From: Cyclobacterium salsum
Lineage (GTDB): Bacteria > Bacteroidota > Bacteroidia > Cytophagales > Cyclobacteriaceae
DNA length: 64,000 bases
Assembly: GCF_010119245.1 (NCBI RefSeq)
Contig: NZ_WNKG01000007.1
Location: 62,001 to 126,000, forward strand
Direction of reading: 5' to 3'
Below the pieces are notes generated by a model. It did not search any database. It had not been told where the DNA came from and worked only from the letters and a program-made list of their open reading frames with translations. Shown here in pieces: positions 53,716 to 62,660 of the stretch. Each line of letters begins with the position of its first letter. The stretch's first letter is position 1. Position numbers and translations under genes: made by a program.

Positions 53716-54048
53716 TTAAAGGTAGCTGATAAACTGCTTGCCTCTATGGGTAACAAGCAGTTCCTGCTCTTCCCGAATGCGATCTCGGTACTCCTGATCC
53801 GGACTGGACAAAAGTTGAAGGTTGACTTGCCAAACTTCATTTCTCCAGGAACTGATAAGCTTTGAAAGCAACCATTCATCCGCCCTGCACATAATGATGT
53901 CCAGGGCGGCCATGCTCCAGGAGGAGGGATTTACAATACTATCCTCCACCGAGTCAATGGTTTGGGCAATTATTTCGTTTACCAATTCGTGGTCCTTCTT
54001 TAGCGTTTGTCTATGCTTTTCTGGCAACTGAGCCCAATTTTCCGCCAA
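53716..54048 (-). CDS. Orphan 110-residue protein directly after modC
   Basis: An ORF in the same frame as modC that opens just past its stop (TAA 54067-54069). There is no ATG; a TTG at 54048 is the only standard start, so translation may depend on modC. It is mostly helical and charged (EIIAQTIDSVEDSIVNPSSW, RADEWLLSKLISSWRNEVWQ) with no recognised motif. A real small protein is plausible because the frame is long and the composition is normal, but it could be spurious. Confidence 0.5.
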   Translation of the reverse strand: MAENWAQLPEKHRQTLKKDHELVNEIIAQTIDSVEDSIVNPSSWSMAALDIIMCRADEWLLSKLISSWRNEVWQVNLQLLSSPDQEYRDRIREEQELLVTHRGKQFISYL

Positions 54049-54066
54049 ACAATCATAGGTAACCCT

Positions 54067-54741
54067 TTATGATTGAAAAAAATGCCGGGGCTCTCCGTCA
54101 AAACTGAATTTTCCATTCTCCACTACCAGAACCCGCTGTGCCATGCGGCTAATTTCCGAGGCATCGTGGCTCACCAGCAGCGTAGTAAGCCCATACTCAT
54201 TATGAAACTGAACCAGGTATTCCTGTAGCTTGGCCCGCATTTTCATATCCAGGGCTGAAAAAGGCTCATCCAATAATAGAATTTTGGGTTTCCGTATCAT
54301 GGCCCGAGCCAAAGCCACCCGTTGCTTCTGCCCGCCAGACAATACGGATGGCTTTTTGGAAGCCAGCTTTTTCAATCCAACCCTTTCCAGCAACTCCTGA
54401 ACGATTTGCGGAGGTTGCCCCTTGCTCAGTGCAAATTCCAGGTTCTCGGCAATGCTCATGTTGGGAAATAGCGAATGCTCCTGAAATACCATCCCAATAT
54501 TCCGTTTGGTTGGTTTGAGGTTGACCGCTTCGACATTTGAATACCAAACTTCCCCGTCTACTTTCAGCAAGCCCCCTTCGGGCCTCATCAGACCGGAAAT
54601 CAGGCGCAGGATACTGGATTTTCCCGCCCCAGACGGTCCATAGATCCCAACTAATTCCCCTTTCTCTATTTGACAGGAAACCGCTAATTTCATTTTGCCT
54701 TCCGGCCCGAATAATGATTTTTCCAGCGCCAACTCAATCAT
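54067..54741 (-). CDS. modC: Molybdate ABC transporter ATP-binding protein
   Basis: A 224-residue ABC ATPase with Walker A GPSGAGKS (35-42), Q-loop GMVFQEHSLFPNMSIAENL, signature VLSGGQKQRVALARAM, Walker B ILLLDEPFSALD and the switch His in LLVSHDASE. It lacks the ~120-residue C-terminal molybdate-binding (TOBE) domain of E. coli ModC, a short form common outside enterobacteria. Overlaps modB by 8 bp. Confidence 0.9.
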   Translation of the reverse strand: MIELALEKSLFGPEGKMKLAVSCQIEKGELVGIYGPSGAGKSSILRLISGLMRPEGGLLKVDGEVWYSNVEAVNLKPTKRNIGMVFQEHSLFPNMSIAENLEFALSKGQPPQIVQELLERVGLKKLASKKPSVLSGGQKQRVALARAMIRKPKILLLDEPFSALDMKMRAKLQEYLVQFHNEYGLTTLLVSHDASEISRMAQRVLVVENGKFSFDGEPRHFFQS

Positions 54742-55408
54742 AGCTCAAAACCCTGCTTTTATCGCGATTCAGCCAATAGGTAATCAGCAAGACCAGAAAG
54801 GAAAATCCAATGAGGATCAGACTGTAGGTATTGGCCTGCCCATAATTCATGGCTTCCACCTCGTTATAAATGGCGACTGCAATCACACGCGTTTCATCGG
54901 GAATATTTCCACCTACCATCAATACCACTCCAAACTCTCCCACGGTATGGGCAAAAGACAAGACACCCGCTGTAAGCAGTGCACTTTTCATATTCGGAAG
55001 CATGACTCGGCTTAAGGTGACCCACCTTCCTTTTCCCAGGGTTTGGGTGGTGTCTATCCAGGCTTTTGGAATTCCGGTAAACCCGGAACGCAAGGGCTGA
55101 ACCATAAATGGCAAACTGTAAATAACCGAAGCCAGCACCAGCCCCGGAAAGGTAAAAACCAACCGAAGATCAAAATAACGATCCAGGAAGCCACCCATCG
55201 GATTCTCCGGACTAAAAAACAGCAACAGGTAAAACCCCAATACCGTAGGAGGCAATACCAAGGGTAAACTGACAATTGCTTCTACCATATACTTAATCCG
55301 GAGCTTGCTAAAAGCCAGCCAATAAGCCAATGGAATACCTATCAGAAAAAGAATTAGCGTGGTAAACAGCGCCAGTCTCAGGGTCAGAAAGAAGGGGCTA
55401 AAATCCAT
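54734..55408 (-). CDS. modB: Molybdate ABC transporter permease
   Basis: A 224-residue inner-membrane permease with about five helices. The EAA loop is present as LRSGFTGIPKAWIDTTQTLG, and the end reads VAIYNEVEAMNYGQANTYSL. Forms the membrane channel for molybdate. Its ATG overlaps the modA stop (ATGA). Confidence 0.9.
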   Translation of the reverse strand: MDFSPFFLTLRLALFTTLILFLIGIPLAYWLAFSKLRIKYMVEAIVSLPLVLPPTVLGFYLLLFFSPENPMGGFLDRYFDLRLVFTFPGLVLASVIYSLPFMVQPLRSGFTGIPKAWIDTTQTLGKGRWVTLSRVMLPNMKSALLTAGVLSFAHTVGEFGVVLMVGGNIPDETRVIAVAIYNEVEAMNYGQANTYSLILIGFSFLVLLITYWLNRDKSRVLSYD

Positions 55409-56181
55409 CAGTTTGAAGGTTGGGAAAATCCAAAATAGCGAAAAATACCAATCGCCTTTTCACCTTTTAAAAACGCCATAAAGGCATACGATTCCGGACT
55501 ATTTTCCCCATGACTGGTAACGACCGCGCCCTGGACCAGGGGGGAATGACTTGATTCCGGGATAAGATAGTAAGACCTCTGATACTTTTTCATGGTGGGT
55601 GAAAGGGCCAAAGATAACGCAATCATTCCCAAATCTGCCGCTCCCGTAGCGACAAATTGAGCGGCCTGAGAAATGTTTTCTCCTTTTACCAATAAGGGGG
55701 CCAGCTTTTCCTGCCAGCCATAAAAGGCCAGCGATTCCACCGCCCGTTTTCCATAGGGAGCATGATCGGGATTGGCGATCGCTACCTTCTTTACCCAGGA
55801 CTGCTGAAAAGCCTCCATCCCAAGATTCTTTACATCATACTTTCTACTCCATACCACCAGCCTGCCTATTCCGTATACATAAATTTCAGATGCAGTCAGG
55901 CCCTTTTCGACCAATAATTCCGGATAGCGCACATCTGCCGACATGAAAATATGGAAAGGAGCCCGGTTGGAAAGCTGTTCGTATAATTTTCCGGAGGAAC
56001 CATAAATGGGCTTAACGGTGATTTTCTTTTCATGGTTAAAAACCAGGATAATAGAGTCCAGGGCAAATTTTAGGTCTGAAGCTGCAGCTACCAAAAGCGT
56101 TTTTTCCTTCTGAGCCCACGTCAATTGATAAAAGAACATTAACCCCAAAAACAATAAAAATGCCTTACCATTGCATTTCAT
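55408..56181 (-). CDS. modA: Molybdate ABC transporter substrate-binding protein
   Basis: A 257-residue periplasmic binding protein. A signal peptide (FLLFLGLMFFYQLTWAQ) precedes LLVAAASDLKFALDSII, PIYGSSGKLYEQL and IFMSADVRYPELLVEKGL, all characteristic of ModA/WtpA-type oxyanion binders, with Ser residues that contact molybdate in AASDL and GSSGK. First gene of modABC; a ModE-box-like palindrome sits about 20-50 bp upstream. Confidence 0.9.
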   Translation of the reverse strand: MKCNGKAFLLFLGLMFFYQLTWAQKEKTLLVAAASDLKFALDSIILVFNHEKKITVKPIYGSSGKLYEQLSNRAPFHIFMSADVRYPELLVEKGLTASEIYVYGIGRLVVWSRKYDVKNLGMEAFQQSWVKKVAIANPDHAPYGKRAVESLAFYGWQEKLAPLLVKGENISQAAQFVATGAADLGMIALSLALSPTMKKYQRSYYLIPESSHSPLVQGAVVTSHGENSPESYAFMAFLKGEKAIGIFRYFGFSQPSN

Positions 56182-56203
56182 ACAATCCGCCTATAGAATG
56201 AAA

Positions 56204-56231
56204 ATCGATATATTTATAAATATATATCGAA
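56204..56231. promoter_or_regulatory. ModE-box-like palindrome upstream of modA
   Basis: TCGATATAT (56205-56213) faces ATATATCGA (56222-56230), a perfect 9-bp dyad with an 8-nt spacer. It has the CGnTATA...TATAnCG layout described for enterobacterial ModE boxes. Its position 23-50 nt before the modA start fits a repressor site. Confidence 0.6.
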
Positions 56232-56296
56232 TTTGTCTAAATCCAAAAATTGAAGATGTGCAGCATTCAGATCTGATTTGCAAAAAAGGAAACCGT

Positions 56297-56635
56297 TTAG
56301 ATCCAGTCTAAGATTTCGGCTTCTTCTTCGGTGATTTCTTCCAATTTTTCGGACAATTTCTCAAACCTGAAAATCAGGTTTTGGGCGTGTTCCGTGAGTT
56401 CAGCTCCACCACCTTTTTCCCCGCCCTTTTTTAGCAACACAAAAGGTTGGCTGCCGCGGCTGTTTAAGTCATTGACCATGTCCCAGGCCTTTTTGTAGGA
56501 CATGCCCATTTGCTGTGCCGCTTTTGAAAGAGAGCCTTTGGACTGGATCAAGTTAAGGAGTTGCAGTCTGCCCGGACCGAAAAATTTCTCCCGATCCAGG
56601 GTAATCCAACACCTGATTCTTAGTTTTTTTTCCAT
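56297..56635 (-). CDS. modE: ModE-type molybdate-responsive regulator (winged HTH only)
   Basis: A 112-residue protein with the ModE/LysR-like N-terminal winged helix: GRLQLLNLIQSKGSLSKAAQ, MSYKKAWDMVNDLN and KGGEKGGGAELTEHAQNLIF match the ModE DNA-binding domain. It lacks the two molybdate-binding (MOP) domains of E. coli ModE, so how it senses molybdate is unclear. It precedes modABC on the same strand. I start at ATG 56635, where the homology begins, rather than the longer frame to 56716. Confidence 0.85.
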   Translation of the reverse strand: MEKKLRIRCWITLDREKFFGPGRLQLLNLIQSKGSLSKAAQQMGMSYKKAWDMVNDLNSRGSQPFVLLKKGGEKGGGAELTEHAQNLIFRFEKLSEKLEEITEEEAEILDWI

Positions 56636-56752
56636 ATGACAAATTTTGAAGCAGGATTTAATAATAAAAGAAGACCTATTCCGGACCAAAGTAAACCCGC
56701 ATAAATCCGGAACCAATACAATATCGGAAACTAAAAGTACGATCCATTTTAC

Positions 56753-56760
56753 TATTTTTG
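56753..56760 (+). promoter_or_regulatory. Bacteroidota -7 element before a small ORF
   Basis: TATTTTTG matches TAnnTTTG exactly, immediately before the ATG at 56762. Confidence 0.45.
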
Positions 56761-56761
56761 A

Positions 56762-56887
56762 ATGAATCGTTTAACTCTACCCAGAATTAAGTCTGACATT
56801 TTTGTGGAATTATTAATGGGTGATCCGTTTCTAACCATTTATAAGGAAAATGGTGAATACTTAAATCCAACTATCGGGCAATTATAA
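56762..56887 (+). CDS. Possible 41-residue small protein with its own promoter and terminator
   Basis: MNRLTLPRIKSDIFVELLMG continues to YKENGEYLNPTIGQL and a TAA. A -7 element precedes it directly and a hairpin terminator follows 4 nt after the stop, so this is a compact transcription unit. If transcription starts ~5 nt after the -7 element, the first ATG might be excluded and the Met at codon 19 used instead. It could equally be a small RNA. No family recognised. Confidence 0.35.
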   Translation: MNRLTLPRIKSDIFVELLMGDPFLTIYKENGEYLNPTIGQL

Positions 56888-56890
56888 CAT

Positions 56891-56911
56891 AAGCCCTCCA
56901 CGGCTTTTTTT
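56891..56911 (+). terminator. Terminator of the small unit at 56.8 kb
   Basis: AAGCC (56891-56895) pairs with GGCTT (56902-56906) across a 6-nt loop, followed by T-run to 56911. Confidence 0.65.
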
Positions 56912-57008
56912 GTTTTAAGAGACTTTTTTACAGAAAGTATTGTTTAGTTCGTGATTATTATTAACTTACAATGTATTTAATTCTTTGTGCAGTTAGACAA
57001 CTTTTACA

Positions 57009-57614
57009 ATGAATCCATTCCCACTCTCTTCGATTCTCCACATTTTTTTGAAGGTCAATCGCTTTTTCCGACTCAAGTTAATTTTTGTTTTGGTTATTTC
57101 CTTCGCTATTTCCTTTAGGGTAACAGCTCAAACAGAAGTTGAAAAATTTACCGCAAAGCAGGCAGTCTCTCTTGAGGTTGGTGGAAATGCAGGCCGGTAT
57201 GCAATCAATTATGGGCGTATATTCCATCAAAAAGGGAAACTAAAGCTAAATGCGAGTGCAGGTTTTTCAATGTTTCATGACAGATTAAATGCTAAAACAA
57301 CATGGCTCCCGGTAGTACCCGTAGAGATATCAGCATTATATGGTAAGTCAAACCATCATTTGGAATTGGGTATGGGAGTTACTTCTTACCTAACCAGACG
57401 TTTAGGTTTTGATTCGGAAACATTTCAAACAACCGATAAAGTGGTTTTTGATGCGGGCATACCTTTAAGAATTGGCTATAGGTATCAAAAGCCTGAAGGG
57501 GGATTCTTTTTTAGAGTGGGGTACACCCCATTTTTTGCCATGCCCATTAAGCCCCGCAAATATTGGGCTTTTCAGCCGGTTTTTGCAGGCGTGAGTTTGG
57601 GACTGAGTTATTAA
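57009..57614 (+). CDS. Hypothetical outer-membrane or secreted protein
   Basis: A 201-residue protein with a long N-terminus (basic, then LIFVLVISFAISFRVTAQ) that reads as a signal peptide with an extended n-region. The mature part has glycine- and aromatic-rich strands (GGNAGRYAINYGRIFHQKGK, NHHLELGMGVTSYLTRR, GGFFFRVGYTPFFAMPI) typical of small outer-membrane barrels. No family recognised. Its base composition is visibly more AT-rich than flanking genes. Stands alone. Confidence 0.65.
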   Translation: MNPFPLSSILHIFLKVNRFFRLKLIFVLVISFAISFRVTAQTEVEKFTAKQAVSLEVGGNAGRYAINYGRIFHQKGKLKLNASAGFSMFHDRLNAKTTWLPVVPVEISALYGKSNHHLELGMGVTSYLTRRLGFDSETFQTTDKVVFDAGIPLRIGYRYQKPEGGFFFRVGYTPFFAMPIKPRKYWAFQPVFAGVSLGLSY

Positions 57615-57781
57615 TCGCCATCCATCAATCTCGTTCGCATGCTTACGATTGAATGAGATGGAGGAGGAGGATGGACTATCCGTTCTCTCCAGTCTCCCCT
57701 TCTCAAACATTTGTACAAAAACTTTCTTTAGTAAAAACCATATTCTCCTAATTCAATGAACCGCCCTCCTAAAAGAATTCT

Positions 57782-60640
57782 TTACCAGCTCCTCGCTCCA
57801 CCCCTGCCAGGGCCTCCACGGAATCCTCCTGGTCTTTCACCTTCATCAGGCATATCCGACTTCTTAAAATTACCAATGATATAGGTAAACGAAACCATCG
57901 CGTATCGGGTTAGCACATTGGAATACACATCGGTAACCGCTACATCCGAAACGGTCCTGGAAATGCTGTTGTTTTGCTTGAGCAGGTCAAAAACATACAC
58001 TTTGAGCTCTCCCTTATTGTCCTTCAGGAACCGGTACCCTGCCTCAATATTCCACAACCAAACCGATTGGTCCAACCCTTCGGAAAGTCCTCGGTAAAGC
58101 ATATTATTCACATTATTGGCAATAAATGTTTTGCCATCATTGGGTGAATAATAGAACCTCAGATTGCTATTTTGAATATAGTAATTCTGGTCAAGGTTGC
58201 TTTGAAGGCTGCTGTTGACGATGGTATAGGTACCCGTGGTGGACAGCGTAAAATCCACATCTTTACTGATATTACTGGCAAAGGTAACACCCTGTCGAAT
58301 GTCAATATTCTCATTGGTGTTGGTCTGACCGTTAATTATCCCTGGCGTACGGCCATAGCTGACACCAGGGTTCAAATTTACCTTGGTTTTCCATTTTGGA
58401 ATGCTGGTTCCATAACTAAGAAAAAGCCGGGCATTCATTTGTCCGCTTAGGTTTACCGGGCTGGTGATCTGTCCACCTCTCCTGAGCAATACCTCATTAT
58501 TTATCAGGGTATCCTGAGGAGCCACAAAGGTGCTGGTCCCTATGTAATTATTATTTAAATTGGTAAACAAAAACACGAAAAAGGATTTGTTTGTCTCCAT
58601 GTTGAATTTAGACATATTGACAAACATGGAGTGATTGTAACTTTGGCCCAGCGAAGGATTACCTACCGAAAGGTTCAGTGGGTTGCTGTTATTGATCACA
58701 TTCTGGAGCTGATTGACACTGGGTTCATCCGTACGTGTCCGGTACCGGAACCGGTAACTGGTACCCGTTTCGGTTCGGTAATTCATGGTCACAGTAGGCA
58801 TGAAATTCCTAAAATCCCGATAGAAGGTGCCCTCTGTTGGAAATACACTTTCATTATCCAACACCGCATACTGGTAATCCAGGTTCATATTTAAATTCAG
58901 CCCTTTGTGATTGTACCGATACCCCAAACCGGCTCGTTGGGTAAGAAACTTGTTATCAAATTCGTTACTCAATGCCGTATCGAGTACCATGATCCCTTGT
59001 TCATTGGCCAGTTGGAAGGTTTTCTGATCCGCGGCACTTTTATTATTCCCAACCTGGTAAGAAAACGTAGCCACTGATTTCTCACTAATAGGCTCGGTAT
59101 AGGTTAAGTTAGTCCGGTAATTAAAGCCATCCGACAAGGCAGTCGTTTCCTGTACCAGGGTATCAAAGGCATTTCTAACATAATCCTTGTTGGAAGAGAT
59201 CAGATCTGTTAGTTCATCTCGTTGATTCCAGGAGGTAAATAAATCAAGCGATACCGTCCGGCCGACCTTGTCAAACTTATACCGGTAAGTCAGATTGTTT
59301 GAAAAAGAGTAACCCTGGGTCTCATTCTCAGTGAGGTTTCGGGTATCACTTAGGGAATCCAGGCGTTGATCCAGGTTTAGCCCCTCCAGGTTACTGTATC
59401 GATAATTATCCTGAAAATTTATGCTGGGGCTGATAATCAGGGCATTCTTCTCATTGATATCGTATTCCATCCGGGCATTCATGCGGTGATTCCTATTATT
59501 AATGGTGCTGATTTGGTCTTCCTGATATACCTGACGCTGCTCTTCTGTGATGACCGTTTCCCGGTTTGTGTTTTCAAAAACAGTATTATCAGTGGCATTA
59601 AAAAAATAACTTCCGGTAAAATTGATTTTTTCACCCCACTTATCGCTATAATTTAATCCCAGTGAATTGGTTGTAACAATTCCGTTGTTGGAACCAACAC
59701 CAAAACTATTTCCGCCGGGTCCTCCCCGTCGCCCCCTTCGGCCACCGCCGCCTAGCCCTCCACTTACCCCCAACAGATCGTCAGAAGCGAAGTTTTGCTG
59801 GTTCACATTATTAGACATGCCGATTATGGATATTCTTCTGTCCCCGTTGAAAAAATTAATGTTCCCCCCTACGGAATAGGTATTATCCGTACCGTAGCCG
59901 CCGTATACCCTACCAAAATAGCTGTTCCGCATATTTCCCTTGGTAATGATATTGATGGTTTTGGCATAATTACCGTCATCCAGGCCGGTAAGGCGGGATT
60001 GATCGGAACGTTGATCCAATACTTCCACGCTGGAAATGGCATCCGCAGGAAGATTCCTTAATGCGATGGAGGGGTCGTTTCCAAAAAATTCACGTCCGTC
60101 GACCAATACTTTTTGTACTTGTTCTCCTTGCGCCTGAACCTGACCATTTTCGATGGTGATGCCGGGAAGCTTGCCAATAAGATCTTCGGCCATGGCATTT
60201 TCCTTTGTTTTAAACGCACTGGCATTGAACACAGCCGTGTCACCCTTCATTTCACCTACGGCATTTTCTCCTTCGATCACCACTTCACCCAATAACTGGC
60301 TGTCCTCCTGAATGGCAATAACTCCTATATCCAAAGGCATCCCTCTGGTAAATTCACGGGTGATTTTTTCAAATCCTACATAGGAAACTTCCAATTTGAA
60401 TACGGGGATACGGGGATAGGCGATTTTAAAAGTCCCGTCCGGCCCAGTGGTAGTACTACTAATCAGCGTGTCGCCTTCGGTTTTTAGCACCACATTGGCA
60501 CCAATCATGGGGTCTTCACTGCCCTGCTCCACTATTTTTCCCTGGATCATGGGTGGAGTTGGTCGATCCTGCCGGGCTTCTAATTGGGTGCCCGCCATTA
60601 ACATGCCCAGGAAAAAGGCAAAAAGAGTACTAATCCTCAT
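57782..60640 (-). CDS. TonB-dependent outer-membrane receptor-like barrel protein (OMP_b-brl_3 type)
   Basis: A 952-residue protein. Signal peptide 1-22; a carboxypeptidase-regulatory-like domain at ~32-115 (IQGKIVEQGSEDPMIGANVV, VSYVGFEKITREF); a plug-like segment ~125-235 (MAEDLIGKLPGITIENGQVQ, VLVDGREFFGNDP); then a long beta-barrel. Residues 293-310 form a Gly/Arg-rich run (GGLGGGGRRGRRGGPGG) and the last ~22 residues another (GGFRGGPGRGGARSW). Family members transport or bind large substrates at the outer membrane; this substrate is unknown. No SusD-like partner follows. Confidence 0.88.
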   Translation of the reverse strand: MRISTLFAFFLGMLMAGTQLEARQDRPTPPMIQGKIVEQGSEDPMIGANVVLKTEGDTLISSTTTGPDGTFKIAYPRIPVFKLEVSYVGFEKITREFTRGMPLDIGVIAIQEDSQLLGEVVIEGENAVGEMKGDTAVFNASAFKTKENAMAEDLIGKLPGITIENGQVQAQGEQVQKVLVDGREFFGNDPSIALRNLPADAISSVEVLDQRSDQSRLTGLDDGNYAKTINIITKGNMRNSYFGRVYGGYGTDNTYSVGGNINFFNGDRRISIIGMSNNVNQQNFASDDLLGVSGGLGGGGRRGRRGGPGGNSFGVGSNNGIVTTNSLGLNYSDKWGEKINFTGSYFFNATDNTVFENTNRETVITEEQRQVYQEDQISTINNRNHRMNARMEYDINEKNALIISPSINFQDNYRYSNLEGLNLDQRLDSLSDTRNLTENETQGYSFSNNLTYRYKFDKVGRTVSLDLFTSWNQRDELTDLISSNKDYVRNAFDTLVQETTALSDGFNYRTNLTYTEPISEKSVATFSYQVGNNKSAADQKTFQLANEQGIMVLDTALSNEFDNKFLTQRAGLGYRYNHKGLNLNMNLDYQYAVLDNESVFPTEGTFYRDFRNFMPTVTMNYRTETGTSYRFRYRTRTDEPSVNQLQNVINNSNPLNLSVGNPSLGQSYNHSMFVNMSKFNMETNKSFFVFLFTNLNNNYIGTSTFVAPQDTLINNEVLLRRGGQITSPVNLSGQMNARLFLSYGTSIPKWKTKVNLNPGVSYGRTPGIINGQTNTNENIDIRQGVTFASNISKDVDFTLSTTGTYTIVNSSLQSNLDQNYYIQNSNLRFYYSPNDGKTFIANNVNNMLYRGLSEGLDQSVWLWNIEAGYRFLKDNKGELKVYVFDLLKQNNSISRTVSDVAVTDVYSNVLTRYAMVSFTYIIGNFKKSDMPDEGERPGGFRGGPGRGGARSW

Positions 60641-60774
60641 CGTATATCTTGGTTAACTTTTACGAGGATTAGACCGAAGTTCTTCGGGTGGGTTTAAGGG
60701 CAGAAGAAAAAAAGTATTAAGGGAGAAAAAGAGAATTAAACGGTAAAATTGGGGGATAACCCAATTGACCGGGC

Positions 60775-61119
60775 TTAGACCGCTACCGAAGCGATGTCCC
60801 GATAATTAATTCCCATGTGGCTATTGTCGTAAATGGCTTTTCCATCTCTGATCACAATTACCTGAGGAGAGGCATGGGCCACCTCAAACTCCTTTTCAAT
60901 GGCATTGGAAATATCCCTGTGGGCGATCAGATCTAAAAAATAAGGTGATAGTCGCTGGTTGTCTGTCTCTTGCCAACTCCTTTCCATCCGGTTCCAGGCC
61001 ATGCTGCTAATGGAGCATCTGGAAGAATGCTTGAAAATCACCACGGGCTTTTCCTTACTTTCTTCCTTTATTTGTTGAATTTGGGATAAATTTTCTAGTT
61101 TTTTCCAGCTCATATTCAT
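60775..61119 (-). CDS. ytxJ: YtxJ-like monothiol bacilliredoxin
   Basis: A 114-residue thioredoxin-fold protein with the YtxJ signature: IFKHSSRCSISSMAWNRMER places the single active Cys after a Ser-Ser-Arg, and SPQVIVIRDGKAIYDNSHMG is the cis-Pro side. It removes bacillithiol from modified proteins, consistent with the low-molecular-weight thiol used by Bacteroidota. A second Met two codons in is an alternative start. Confidence 0.88.
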   Translation of the reverse strand: MNMSWKKLENLSQIQQIKEESKEKPVVIFKHSSRCSISSMAWNRMERSWQETDNQRLSPYFLDLIAHRDISNAIEKEFEVAHASPQVIVIRDGKAIYDNSHMGINYRDIASVAV

Positions 61120-61193
61120 TACTGTTTTCAGAATAAATAACCAAAATCTCCTTCTTTTAAGTTCAACAGCTATCCAAAAATTTGGAATAATTC

Positions 61194-61201
61194 TATATTT
61201 G
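61194..61201 (+). promoter_or_regulatory. Bacteroidota -7 element for the DUF4403 gene
   Basis: TATATTTG, an exact TAnnTTTG match, 67 nt before the ATG at 61269. Confidence 0.5.
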
Positions 61202-61268
61202 TGCTTTCAAAACCAACCAAATTCTGGAAGTTGCATCCGGAATAGATCATTTCTGCGTTCTTATTACC

Positions 61269-62657
61269 ATGTATCGATACCTTTCCAATACCTGCATTTT
61301 TATCTTTCTATTCACCGGCCTCGCCTGTAAGAGTCTGCAGCCCGGTAATCCCGGATCTCCCCCGGCACTGCCTAAGGCTACCGCCCGCATAAATTTGAAC
61401 CTGGATGTTCCGCTACCGTTTATTGAAGCCCAGATAAACCGGGGGTTGAAGCAACAATTGGTGCAGGAGGAGGGATTAGAACTGGGGGATGGATTGGTAG
61501 CCAATCTTCTTCTGGAAAAAAGAGGCGACCTTTCAATCGCTGCTACGGATCAGGGCAAACTTCAATTGGGATTACCGGTATTAGCCGACGGATCCATCCG
61601 ACTGGAAAAACGGATTTTTGGCCAAAAAGTATCCACCGCATTGCCGTTTCGGGAGGAACTAAGTCCCGAAATCCTTTTTTTGCCCGTTCTACAAGATGAC
61701 TGGAGCTTTGATCTGGAAGAACTGGACATTCTTTCCCTTGGAAAATCCCTTTCTTTAGATATCCTGGGCTTTCAAATGGATTTGGAACCCTTCGTGAAAA
61801 AGCAGGTGGCGGGCATTATGGAAAACCAATTACGCAATGGTGCCCTTGCTGCCCTTGATTTTAAAAATTTAGCGGACAGTTTTTGGAGCAGCTTTGGAAA
61901 ACCCAGGTACATTTCCAATGGCCTTTCCGGAAACTATGTGTATCCCGACCCGGAGGAGTTAATCATTCACCAACAGTTTACACCTTCCCAGCAATTGCAA
62001 ATCGGAATCGGGCTGACGGGTGAAATGCTCAGCCAAAAAGACAGGCCTTTGGCCACCGAATTACCCATGCTACCTCCTGTGACCCTGGCGGAAGTGGAAG
62101 AAAACGAATTGGACCTTACCTTCCCTATTGTCCTTAGCTATGAAGAAATAGCAGCTTTTTTGAATCAAACGCTGAAGGACTCTGTCCTTATTCTGGATAA
62201 CAAAACCCGAATGCTTGCCGAAAATTTCACCTTGGGGCACCATGAAGACCGGGTACTGGTAAGCATGCAATTTCTAGGCCTGCGGGAAGGCAAAAAAGAC
62301 CTGCACGGAACCTTTCACCTGGCCGCTAAACCGCAGTTTAATAAACAAGATCAAACCATCGAATTTTCGGATATAGCATTCAAGCTGGAAACGCCGGATT
62401 TTTTCACCAATACAGCCAATTGGTTGAGAAGAAGGAAAATCCGAAAAACCATCCAAAAACGGGTGGTCATTCCGGTGGATGAATACCTGGAACCTGCAAA
62501 AGCTTCCCTGATGGAAATGGGGGCATGGCAAAGCCCAATTGCCAGCTTTTCATTACAAAATCCGGAAGTATCCGTAAAAGGCATCTATCCCACCCGAACG
62601 GACTTGGTCATCCACGTACAGGCCACCGCAGGTATCGAAACGCGGTTCGCGGAATAA
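61269..62657 (+). CDS. DUF4403 family lipoprotein
   Basis: A 462-residue lipoprotein (signal FIFLFTGLAC). The body reads as a series of beta-rich repeats of the DUF4403/TULIP-like type: PLPFIEAQINRGLKQQL, LNQTLKDSVLI, ILDNKTRMLAENFTLG and PQFNKQDQTIEFSDIAF. TULIP-like proteins bind lipids, so an envelope-lipid role is possible, but nothing here proves it. Converges on the exonuclease gene with a 3-bp gap. Confidence 0.8.
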   Translation: MYRYLSNTCIFIFLFTGLACKSLQPGNPGSPPALPKATARINLNLDVPLPFIEAQINRGLKQQLVQEEGLELGDGLVANLLLEKRGDLSIAATDQGKLQLGLPVLADGSIRLEKRIFGQKVSTALPFREELSPEILFLPVLQDDWSFDLEELDILSLGKSLSLDILGFQMDLEPFVKKQVAGIMENQLRNGALAALDFKNLADSFWSSFGKPRYISNGLSGNYVYPDPEELIIHQQFTPSQQLQIGIGLTGEMLSQKDRPLATELPMLPPVTLAEVEENELDLTFPIVLSYEEIAAFLNQTLKDSVLILDNKTRMLAENFTLGHHEDRVLVSMQFLGLREGKKDLHGTFHLAAKPQFNKQDQTIEFSDIAFKLETPDFFTNTANWLRRRKIRKTIQKRVVIPVDEYLEPAKASLMEMGAWQSPIASFSLQNPEVSVKGIYPTRTDLVIHVQATAGIETRFAE

Positions 62658-62660
62658 GGA

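Noticed and set aside
57628-57659. Hairpin ATCTCGTTC / GAATGAGAT after the hypothetical protein gene
   Set aside because: The stem needs a G-U pair and there is no T-run; too weak to call a terminator.
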